Assembly: GCA_051748565.1 (NCBI GenBank)
Contig: JBNJHN010000022.1
Span: 1 to 29,150 of the forward strand
Length of the DNA stretch: 29,150 bases
Direction of reading: 5' to 3'
From: SKPH01 sp051748565
GTDB lineage: Bacteria; Bacillota; Dethiobacteria; DTU022
The notes under the pieces are model-generated. The model searched no databases, was not told the DNA's origin, and was given only the letters and a program-made list of their open reading frames with translations. This document shows, in pieces, positions 8,286 to 15,369 of this stretch. Position numbers and translations under genes: made by a program. Numbering within the stretch: the stretch's first letter is position 1; every line of letters begins with the position of its first letter.

Positions 8286-9533
8286 ATGCGCTGTTCAAAA
8301 CTTAGGGTAATGAGCGGCCTTATGTGCCTGTTACTAGTAGCTTTGATAGTGTGGGGAGGATGCACCATATTTGATACCGGCGGAGGATTGGCCGCACCGG
8401 TAGAAGAAGTGGATGATCGGCTTGTTACTGCCAATAATGACTTCGGTTTCAAACTATTTCGGGAAATTGCAGGCGGCAAGACCGGTGATAATACATTCAT
8501 TTCACCATCCAGTATTCTTACAGTCCTGTCAATGACTTACAACGGGGCCGAAGAAGAAACCCGCTCAGCAATGCAGGAGACCCTTATGTTACAGGGCATG
8601 TCAATAGAGGAAATCAATGCTGCTTTCGCAGACCTGCTTACGATTCTGGAAAACCCCGATCCGGAAGTGGAGCTGGCCGTAGCAAATTCAATATGGATCC
8701 GTGCAGGGGTCGATTTAAAAGAAGATTTCCTGGAGCGAAACCGTAATTATTACGAAGCAGAAATAGCTGAAATAGATTTTAGCAGCGAGGAAGCCGCTGA
8801 CCTTATCAATGCATGGGTAAAAACGAAAACAGGAGATAAGATAGAAGAGATTGTGGAAGCACCTATTTCACAGGAGACAATAATGTTTCTTATCAATGCC
8901 ATCTATTTTAAAGGTGAATGGTCTGAACCATTTGACACGGAACTTACCCGTGATATGCCTTTTAATCTGCCTGACGGCAGTCAGAAGAAGCATCCTTTCA
9001 TGTTCCGAAAGTTCGATTTTCGCTACCTGGAAAATGATCTTTTCCAGGCAGTAAGCCTGCCCTATGGCAGGAATGAAAGAGTCAGTATGTATATTTTCCT
9101 GCCTGCTGAAGGGATTGAAATGGAAGAACTTTATGGAGATATAAACGCAAAAACCTGGAAAAATTGGCTTAACTCGTTCCGGGTTATGGAAGGAGAAGTT
9201 GGACTGCCCCGTTTCGAATTTGCTTTTGAAATTTCTTTAAATGAGATATTGAAAGCTCTGGGTATGGGCATCGCTTTTGACGATGAAGCAGCTGATTTCA
9301 GCGGCATCCATCCAATTCCTCCGCGCCTCTACATTAGTGAAGTCAAACATAAAACTTTCATTGCAGTAAATGAAGAAGGGACTGAAGCCGCGGCTGCAAC
9401 TTCGGTTGAAATTGCTGTAACGGCAATGCCTGAGAGTTTTACGATGATAGCTGACAGACCCTTTTTCTTTGCCATCGCTGATGACATGACCGGGACAATT
9501 CTCTTTATGGGTTCTGTAAACGAACCTTTATAA
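8286..9533 (+). CDS. Serpin family protease inhibitor, probable lipoprotein
   Basis: A 415-residue protein with a signal segment (residues 10-25) ending in VWGGC at Cys26. This looks like a lipobox, although Trp at -3 is unusual. The rest is a complete serpin: the strand NTFISPSSILTVLSMTYNGA, the N-A-I-Y-F-K-G-W segment (FLINAIYFKGEW), and the C-terminal DRPFFFAIADDMTGTILFMG. The reactive centre loop has the hinge of an inhibitory serpin: E363-E-G-T-E followed by four alanines and T372. Counted from alpha-1-antitrypsin, the P1-P1' bond would be near T379-A380, which suggests inhibition of an elastase- or subtilisin-like protease rather than a trypsin-like one. Anchored outside the membrane, it may protect the cell from proteases of neighbours or its own. 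It is a single gene with AGGGGGG before ATG. Confidence 0.92.
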   Translation: MRCSKLRVMSGLMCLLLVALIVWGGCTIFDTGGGLAAPVEEVDDRLVTANNDFGFKLFREIAGGKTGDNTFISPSSILTVLSMTYNGAEEETRSAMQETLMLQGMSIEEINAAFADLLTILENPDPEVELAVANSIWIRAGVDLKEDFLERNRNYYEAEIAEIDFSSEEAADLINAWVKTKTGDKIEEIVEAPISQETIMFLINAIYFKGEWSEPFDTELTRDMPFNLPDGSQKKHPFMFRKFDFRYLENDLFQAVSLPYGRNERVSMYIFLPAEGIEMEELYGDINAKTWKNWLNSFRVMEGEVGLPRFEFAFEISLNEILKALGMGIAFDDEAADFSGIHPIPPRLYISEVKHKTFIAVNEEGTEAAAATSVEIAVTAMPESFTMIADRPFFFAIADDMTGTILFMGSVNEPL

Positions 9534-9585
9534 ATCTGAATCCCGGCTGCCGGGCGAAAAAACTGAGATCAATATAAAACCTCCT

Positions 9586-9670
9586 GGTGGAGATAAAAAG
9601 TGGAGCCCTCCAACCATATGCGGCAGGGCTGCCGCAATAATTATCTCAATATTGAGTGGATCTCACCACC
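9586..9670. other. Possible structured RNA or palindrome cluster
   Basis: Between the serpin and arsR-like genes, GGTGG-AGAT (9586-9594) can pair with ATCT-CA-CCACC (9660-9670) as a 9-base-pair outer stem with a two-base bulge. It encloses two perfect hairpins: GCGGCA-gggc-TGCCGC (9620-9635) and CTCAATATTGAG (9645-9656). On the minus strand TGGA-GGGC-TCCA followed by CTTTTT (near 9613-9596) resembles an intrinsic terminator. The block lies upstream of the -35 box of the next gene, so it would be in the serpin 3' end or in a separate transcript. Folding was judged by eye only. Confidence 0.3.
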
Positions 9671-9677
9671 ACAATAC

Positions 9678-9728
9678 TTGACAGGAAAACGCATATGCTG
9701 TTATAATATATGCAATTTAAGGCATATG
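9678..9728 (+). promoter_or_regulatory. Promoter and repeated GCATAT operator for the ArsR-type gene
   Basis: TTGACA (9678-9683) and TATAAT (9702-9707) are perfect boxes with an 18-base spacer. GCATAT (9691-9696), its inverse ATATGC (9708-9713) and GCATAT again (9722-9727) form overlapping inverted repeats across the -10 box and the expected start point. ArsR proteins usually repress their own promoter from such a site. Confidence 0.65.
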
Positions 9729-9746
9729 TAAGCAAGGAGGTAAAAT

Positions 9747-10115
9747 ATGGAAGATTATTTAAAAACTCTTAAAGGCTTATCGGAAAAAACCAGGATCCGT
9801 ATTTTGGTGCTTTTACACCAGGCCAGTGAGATTTGTGTCAGCGATATAGTTGATGCTCTTCAGGAGAATCAGTATAAGGTGTCACGCCACTTAAAAGTAT
9901 TGCATGAAGCAAAACTTGTTACAAGTATCAGAAAAGGTCGCTGGATCTATTATCAGTTAAATCAAAACCAGTTTCACTTTAATGATACTCTTTTAAACGC
10001 GGTTAAACATATTTCTTCCAGGGTAATCAGTGAAGACCTGCACAGATTACAGCAAAAACTATCAAGCAGGGGAACCAAACAATGCAGTGCTGATTCCGGC
10101 ATTACCAACAAATAA
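9747..10115 (+). CDS. ArsR family transcriptional regulator
   Basis: A 122-residue winged-helix protein. Helices at about 8-25 lead to E28-I-C-V-S-D-I, which aligns with the ELCVCDL metal site of arsenic-sensing ArsR proteins but keeps only one of the two cysteines (C30). The recognition helix is QYKVSRHLKVLHEAKLV (about 47-63), followed by the wing IRKGRWIYYQL. One more cysteine, C113, is in the tail. With a single Cys in the classical site it may sense something else: another metal, a redox state, or a small ligand. It starts at ATG after AAGGAGG, has its own promoter with repeats, and lies 150 bases before the radical SAM gene on the same strand, so it probably controls that operon. Confidence 0.88.
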   Translation: MEDYLKTLKGLSEKTRIRILVLLHQASEICVSDIVDALQENQYKVSRHLKVLHEAKLVTSIRKGRWIYYQLNQNQFHFNDTLLNAVKHISSRVISEDLHRLQQKLSSRGTKQCSADSGITNK

Positions 10116-10265
10116 TTCTGCAGCCAAATATCAAAAATTCCACATCTTAAAATGAGCATCAGAAAATAATTTCACTCATTCAACCGAGAGGCAAGAAGGC
10201 CACCGGTAAGCACCACTTTAACGGAATGGCAGATTAAACATCGCGAATTTGAGGAGGAATGTTTT

Positions 10266-11660
10266 ATGATGCCGAATAGCATTGAAACAGGCAAACGGTT
10301 TTTTGGCGAGAAATTGTATGAGAAAATGATCGGATACATGAAGAAAGATCCCGAAAAAAATCTTGACAGGATCGTCGATTTAATCGAAAAAACCCCGGTA
10401 GCTGCACACCATAAAGAATACACCCGAATGATCAGAGATCATATTAAGGAAAACCCGGCAACAAGGGAATACATCGAGCGTTTAATCAGCGAACTGGATG
10501 AAAATATCCACAATCATTTCTTTGTGAATTTGATTGTCAACGCTTCTCTGGTTGGGCTGCCCAGGCAAATGTCTGCATCGAAAGCATTGGGCTGTAGCGT
10601 CCCTTATACTATTCTTATCGACCCAACCAGCAAATGTAATCTGAAATGTAAAGGCTGCTGGGCCGGTGCATATGATAAGCATGACAGCCTTAGCTTTGAT
10701 GAAGTGGATCGGATTGTAAGGGAAGCAAAAGAACTGGGTATTTATTTTATTGTCATGTCCGGAGGAGAACCTACTGTCTGGCCACATCTCTCGGAATTAT
10801 GCCGCAAACATAGTGATGTGGCTTTCATGATGTATACCAACGGAACGCTCATCGATGAAAACACGGCAAGTTGGATGCGCGAAGCTGGCAATATAAGCCC
10901 TGCGTTCAGCCTTGAGGGTGGTCGCGATACGACCGATCGGCGCCGCGGCAAAGGAGTATACGATCGGATCATGAAGGCTATGGATTACTTGAGTGAAAAT
11001 GGAGTTGCCTTCGGTTTCAGCGTCACAGCCACAACAGAAAATTGTGAAGAAATCCTTGCAGATGATTTTATCGACCTGATGATCGAAAAAGGAGCTATAT
11101 ATGGCTGGTCATTTCACTATATCCCCATTGGCAGTAACCCTGATTTTTCATTAATGCTGCGTCCTGAACAGCGCGCTGCAATGGCTGAAAGAGTACGCTA
11201 TATTCGCGAAAACAAGCCTATCCTGGTCGCTGATTTCTGGAACGACGGGGAGCTAACCCACGGCTGCATTGCAGGAGGCAGGCGCTATTTCCATATAAAC
11301 GCCCGCGGTGATGTTGAACCATGTGCTTTTGTGCATTTTGCAGCAGAAAACATTAAGGGCAAATCACTGAAAGAAGTTCTGCGCAATCCGCTTTTTAAAG
11401 CTTACCAGGAAAACCAGCCTTTCAGCGAAAACATGCTGCGGCCCTGCCCGTTGATTGACCTTCCGGAAAAGCTGCGGTCAATGGTTGATAAAACCGATGT
11501 TTTGCCTACCCATGAAGGCGCCGATACAATTTTATATGGTCACCCTGCCCGGCAGATGGACGAAATCGCAGCGGCCTGGAAAGGAAAAGCCGACAACAAA
11601 TGGGCGCAGTGGCAGGAAGCAAAGAATAAAAAGGAAACAGAAGAAGCCTTAATTACCTGA
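10266..11660 (+). CDS. Radical SAM protein with SPASM/Twitch-like C-terminus
   Basis: A 464-residue radical SAM enzyme. A helical N-terminal region (about 1-105) precedes the core, where C124-x3-C128-x2-C131 binds the [4Fe-4S] cluster that cleaves S-adenosylmethionine; MSGGEPTVWP is the SAM-binding GGE motif. The C-terminal part (from about 330) has C334, C353 and C394 in a SPASM/Twitch-like arrangement with the typical N-A-R-G-D-V-x-P-C segment, so an auxiliary cluster is likely, though fewer Cys are seen than in a full SPASM domain. SPASM enzymes modify peptides, proteins or carbohydrates; this subfamily has no assigned reaction that I can name. The start follows GAGGAGG; a second ATG lies directly after it. 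It sits 23 bases before the first dehydratase-like gene and is clearly part of that operon. Confidence 0.88.
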   Translation: MMPNSIETGKRFFGEKLYEKMIGYMKKDPEKNLDRIVDLIEKTPVAAHHKEYTRMIRDHIKENPATREYIERLISELDENIHNHFFVNLIVNASLVGLPRQMSASKALGCSVPYTILIDPTSKCNLKCKGCWAGAYDKHDSLSFDEVDRIVREAKELGIYFIVMSGGEPTVWPHLSELCRKHSDVAFMMYTNGTLIDENTASWMREAGNISPAFSLEGGRDTTDRRRGKGVYDRIMKAMDYLSENGVAFGFSVTATTENCEEILADDFIDLMIEKGAIYGWSFHYIPIGSNPDFSLMLRPEQRAAMAERVRYIRENKPILVADFWNDGELTHGCIAGGRRYFHINARGDVEPCAFVHFAAENIKGKSLKEVLRNPLFKAYQENQPFSENMLRPCPLIDLPEKLRSMVDKTDVLPTHEGADTILYGHPARQMDEIAAAWKGKADNKWAQWQEAKNKKETEEALIT

Positions 11661-11683
11661 TAACAGGGACGGAGATAATTGGC

Positions 11684-12895
11684 ATGGGCATTGAAACTGG
11701 CAAAAAACAGATTGGATGGATCTGCACTTATGTTCCGGAGGAGCTTATTCATGCTGCCGGATTTAATCCAATCCGCCTGCTTCCCGGTTCTGATAATGGA
11801 GAAATAGACGTTGGAGATCTCCTGCCTTCAAGTATCTGCCCTTTTACCCGCCAAATCCTGGGTAATATCAGAAGTGAAACTTACAGTAATTTGGAAGGCA
11901 TCGTAATTGCACAATCATGCAATGCTATGCTGCATCTTTATAATGCGTTAAAGGAAGATTACGGCGGTTTTGTTTACCTTATGGACGTACCACGCAAGCA
12001 GGATCAAGAAGCCGTTTCTTTTTTTACTGAAGAACTCGAATCTTTTCTGGCTTTCCTTAACAGCAGCCATAGGTCGATGGACAGCAATGATTTAATTGAT
12101 TCAATCATTCTTTACAATCGCAAAATAAAACTGATCGAGCAATTGCTGGACATTTTTTTTACATTCCCTGACCAGCAATTCTATAAAGGTATCCACGGTA
12201 TGGCTGAGGAAGCTTCCTCGATCACCCCGACAGATTTTATTGAAAAAGCTGAAGTTATTCTAAACAGCAATACCACAACCCGGGATAAAAAATGGGATGG
12301 TGAACCTTCAATACTGCTCACCGGGGGGGTTGCTTCCCGTAATCTTTTTGAGATGCTTGACAGGTTGGCAAGAACAGCACAGTTCAGACTTTACCCGGAA
12401 AACTGTACAGGAATACGCTACCTTTTCAGGCCTCCGATTGACTGTTCAGGGCTGCATACGTCAGACAAAAAAACGATACTTAATCGAATTTCCTTCAATT
12501 ATCTCAGCAAACCTCCCTGCTCCCGTATGCTGGATTATAAAATCAGGGTAAGATTCTATAACGACCTGTTTGAAAAACTGGAGGTTAAAGCAGTAATATA
12601 TCATGACCTCATGTTTTGCGACCTTTGTCATTACGATTACCTTTTAATCAAAGATTTGCTGGAACAAAGGGAAATTCCCCTTCTCAAGATTAAAACAGAG
12701 CTGGGCCACGAGGATTCAGGGCAACTTAAAACCCGGGTGGAAGCATTTTTGGAAATTATCAATGAAAGGAAAACCGATGCAAACACAAAAAATTTTTCGC
12801 GAAAAATTGAAAGGCAAAATCAGCCGAAACTTACTGGCTTCACCATACACTTATCAACTGGCAAAAGAAATTTTTATTCGCAAAGGAACATATGA
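11684..12895 (+). CDS. 2-hydroxyacyl-CoA dehydratase D-component-like protein (first of pair)
   Basis: A 403-codon member of the HgdB/BcrB-C/FldC superfamily. Visible signatures are PEELIHAAGFNPIRL near the start, C52 in SSICPFTR, C79 in AQSCNAM, LMDVPRK, LSKPPCSRM, the FCDLCHYDY segment that replaces the usual FCDPxxYD, and the family C-terminal block GQLKTRVEAFLEII. The cysteines match those that hold iron-sulfur clusters in dehydratases, benzoyl-CoA reductases and double-cubane cluster proteins, so it is likely a low-potential iron-sulfur enzyme subunit. The family block ends at residue 359; the last 44 residues run on in a frame that overlaps the next gene and look unlike any family member. 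The substrate is unknown and no ATPase activator is encoded in this window. Confidence 0.82.
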   Translation: MGIETGKKQIGWICTYVPEELIHAAGFNPIRLLPGSDNGEIDVGDLLPSSICPFTRQILGNIRSETYSNLEGIVIAQSCNAMLHLYNALKEDYGGFVYLMDVPRKQDQEAVSFFTEELESFLAFLNSSHRSMDSNDLIDSIILYNRKIKLIEQLLDIFFTFPDQQFYKGIHGMAEEASSITPTDFIEKAEVILNSNTTTRDKKWDGEPSILLTGGVASRNLFEMLDRLARTAQFRLYPENCTGIRYLFRPPIDCSGLHTSDKKTILNRISFNYLSKPPCSRMLDYKIRVRFYNDLFEKLEVKAVIYHDLMFCDLCHYDYLLIKDLLEQREIPLLKIKTELGHEDSGQLKTRVEAFLEIINERKTDANTKNFSRKIERQNQPKLTGFTIHLSTGKRNFYSQRNI

Positions 12896-14051
12896 TTTTA
12901 AAGCAAAAAAAATTCTTACTGCAATGGCTCTTGATCAGGCTGCACAGGCATACCGGTATAAAGAAAAAGTAAACTGGACCACAGCATTTTTCCCCAATGA
13001 AATGCTTTATCTTTTCGACCTGGTACCTTTTGCTCCTGAAGTAGCAGCAGGTGCTGCAGCAGCATTTGAATTGACGCCTGAATTGCTGCAGGAAGCTGAA
13101 AACATAGGTCTTTCATCAGACTGCTGTTCCTTCCACCGCTGCGCCGCAGCAGGAGCAGTCCTCGACTACTTCCCCCTGCCGAAATTTCTTACTGCCAGCG
13201 CCCATTTATGTGACGGCGCTTCCCGCCTTTTTCAATACATGGCTGAACGCTATAAGCGCCCGCTTTACTTTTTGGATGTTCCATCCAAAAATAACAGCAA
13301 TTCAGTCAGGTATGTTGCCGCCCAATTAGAACAAATTGCCGAAATTCTTGAGCGGCAAACAGGGACCACTCTGACTGCAGAACGGATTAACAAAGTGTTC
13401 GAAAATGTTAATGAGGCCCGCCGTTATCAAATCGAAGTTAACCGGATCAGACAAAATGGAAAGCCGCCACTTAGCGGTGAAGAAGGGCTCGGTTTCGTAT
13501 ATCTCTTGTTCCTCGGTTCAGGTCATCCACAAACAGTAAAAATATGGAGAAGCCTGGCCGAAGAGTTGAGGAGAGAAATTCACGTAGGAACTGAACTTAA
13601 TCTGCATAAAAATGAAAACCGGATCCGTTTGATCTGGCTTCATCTCCGTCCTTATCATTCTTCGGAATTAATTTCATATCTGGAAAAAGAACTGGGTTCC
13701 AGTATTGTAATGGAAGAGGTTAATTTTGTTTACTGGCCGCCCCTGGATCCAAAAAAACCGTTTGAAAGCCTGGCTCGAAAAATCCTGGCAAACCCCGGTC
13801 TGGGCCCACTAAATCGGCGGTTCGATTCGATAGAGAAAATGGTGACCGACTACAACGCTTACGGAGTTGTCCACTTTTCTCACTGGGGCTGCCGTCAATC
13901 CGTGGGGGGAACCCCATTATTAAAGAAATACCTGAAGAAGAAGCAAATTCCCTTTCTCTCGCTTGATGGTGATTGCATTGACGGGTCCAGTTTTCCGTGG
14001 GGCCAGGCCCGCACCCGTATTGACAGTTTCTGCGAACTTTTACAACATTAA
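12777..14051 (+). CDS. 2-hydroxyacyl-CoA dehydratase-like protein (second of pair)
   Basis: A 424-residue protein of the same superfamily as its upstream neighbour but clearly a different subunit. It has SSDCCSFHRC and AHLCDG in the N-terminal half, FLDVPSKN, and the C-terminal signature FSHWGCRQSVGG followed by LDGDCID and GQARTRIDSF, typical of HgdB/BcrB and double-cubane-type proteins. The pair therefore resembles a heterodimeric dehydratase or reductase core. I chose ATG 12777, which has AAAGGA seven bases before it; ATG 12762, five codons earlier, is an alternative. Either way its first 40 or so codons overlap the end of the previous gene in another frame. It is convergent with the FAD oxidoreductase gene, 33 bases away. 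Confidence 0.83.
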   Translation: MQTQKIFREKLKGKISRNLLASPYTYQLAKEIFIRKGTYDFKAKKILTAMALDQAAQAYRYKEKVNWTTAFFPNEMLYLFDLVPFAPEVAAGAAAAFELTPELLQEAENIGLSSDCCSFHRCAAAGAVLDYFPLPKFLTASAHLCDGASRLFQYMAERYKRPLYFLDVPSKNNSNSVRYVAAQLEQIAEILERQTGTTLTAERINKVFENVNEARRYQIEVNRIRQNGKPPLSGEEGLGFVYLLFLGSGHPQTVKIWRSLAEELRREIHVGTELNLHKNENRIRLIWLHLRPYHSSELISYLEKELGSSIVMEEVNFVYWPPLDPKKPFESLARKILANPGLGPLNRRFDSIEKMVTDYNAYGVVHFSHWGCRQSVGGTPLLKKYLKKKQIPFLSLDGDCIDGSSFPWGQARTRIDSFCELLQH

Positions 14052-14084
14052 ATAATAATTCTCCCTTCTGCAATACAAGATTGA

Positions 14085-15323
14085 TCAATACTGAAGGGAA
14101 TCCGGCGCCAGGGCCATATCCATCAGGTAGGCATAGCTGAAATTCGGTTCCAGCAGCATTTCCCTGATAGGGGCAATGTCACTTGCCCTCCGGATTAAAC
14201 TAAGGTAGATCCCGGCACAGTTTATATCGCCGGTCAGGCGAAAACCAACCAGGCGGTTATCATTCACCCACAATTTGCGCAGGCAGCCATTGTGGCGAAC
14301 TCGAAGTTCATCTCCCTCCATCATCCCGGCGGCTATAACCGGTATGCCCAGGTGTTTCAGGCTGTTCATGCTGTCTGAACCGCTGTAGGTGATATCTTGT
14401 TCCAGGATATTGCGGCCTACCACATTACCCTGGGCTACAGCATTAGGATAGTTGGCGTGGGCATAACGCTTCCCACTGATTCGATCGATTGTTTCGGCAA
14501 TATCTCCAGCAGCGTAAATTTCGGGAAAATTAGTACACAACCGATCATCAACCAGTACACCCCAGTCAGTTTCGATTCCCGACTCACTGAGGAGTTCAAT
14601 GTTCGGTTTTAAACCCGTAGCGGCAACAAGCAGATCGGCCCTGTGCTCCTTTCCTGAGCGCATCAGGACAGATTCAGCTTTCTTAATACCGCTGAAGGCA
14701 ATAGCGTCGGCATCATCACCCCGGAGAATTCTAATGCCCCGCTCCTCAAGCATCTCGAGCACCAACTGTGATGTTTCGGGATCTAACATCTCGCGCATTA
14801 CCCGCGAACGGACGAGCATCTTTACCTCTAATCCCATCGCCTGCAAAAGCAGCGCAATTTCAACTCCGATAAAACCTGCTCCGACAATTAAAGCTGATTT
14901 AACTTCTCTGCTGCGGACCAGGCCAAGAAGCTTTTCTCCTGCCTGAAGCGATTTAAAATTGTGGATACCGTCTTTGTCGGAGCCATCAATCGGAGCATAG
15001 AGCCGGCTGCCCGCTGCGATGACAAGTTTGTCATATGAAAGCTTTTGACCACCTGCCAAAATTACCAGGCGCCGCTGTGGATCTATTTCAAGTACGCATT
15101 CTCCTGAACGGTAATCAAGCCTGAAGCTCTTTGGAAAATCCTCACCTTTCCAAAAGTGAACTGCCTTACCGGTCAGGAAATACTCGGCCATGGCCGGCGG
15201 CGAGTAAGGGGGGTACGGTTCGCCGGAAAGCATAACAATTTCACATTGATCATCAAGCATGCGCAGTGTTTCGGCCACTGTCACACCGGCCGGACCGGCG
15301 CCGATAATGACAACTTTAAACAT
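14085..15323 (-). CDS. FAD-dependent NAD(P)H oxidoreductase of the CO dehydrogenase cluster
   Basis: A 412-residue flavoprotein of the pyridine nucleotide-disulfide oxidoreductase family (class-III/rubredoxin-reductase-like). It has the FAD-binding GAGPAG motif at residues 8-13, the NAD(P)H-binding VGAGFIGVE near 150, and the second FAD motif EIYAAGDIAE. No redox-active CxxxxC is present, so it is not a disulfide reductase. The start is ATG 15323 behind a perfect AAGGAGG; the open frame extends further upstream into cooS but that part is not coding. Placement directly after cooF and cooS matches the known CooS-CooF-FNOR gene cluster, in which CO-derived electrons are thought to reduce NAD(P)+. 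Confidence 0.87.
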   Translation of the reverse strand: MFKVVIIGAGPAGVTVAETLRMLDDQCEIVMLSGEPYPPYSPPAMAEYFLTGKAVHFWKGEDFPKSFRLDYRSGECVLEIDPQRRLVILAGGQKLSYDKLVIAAGSRLYAPIDGSDKDGIHNFKSLQAGEKLLGLVRSREVKSALIVGAGFIGVEIALLLQAMGLEVKMLVRSRVMREMLDPETSQLVLEMLEERGIRILRGDDADAIAFSGIKKAESVLMRSGKEHRADLLVAATGLKPNIELLSESGIETDWGVLVDDRLCTNFPEIYAAGDIAETIDRISGKRYAHANYPNAVAQGNVVGRNILEQDITYSGSDSMNSLKHLGIPVIAAGMMEGDELRVRHNGCLRKLWVNDNRLVGFRLTGDINCAGIYLSLIRRASDIAPIREMLLEPNFSYAYLMDMALAPDSLQY

Positions 15324-15369
15324 TATAGTGCTACCTCCTTTACCCTGTCGTGAAAAAAAGCCGTTTGAC

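Noticed and set aside
14062..14099. Terminator between the second dehydratase-like gene and the flavoprotein gene
   Set aside because: TCCCTTC/GAAGGGA can pair, but the loop of 24 bases and lack of a T-run make it a poor terminator.
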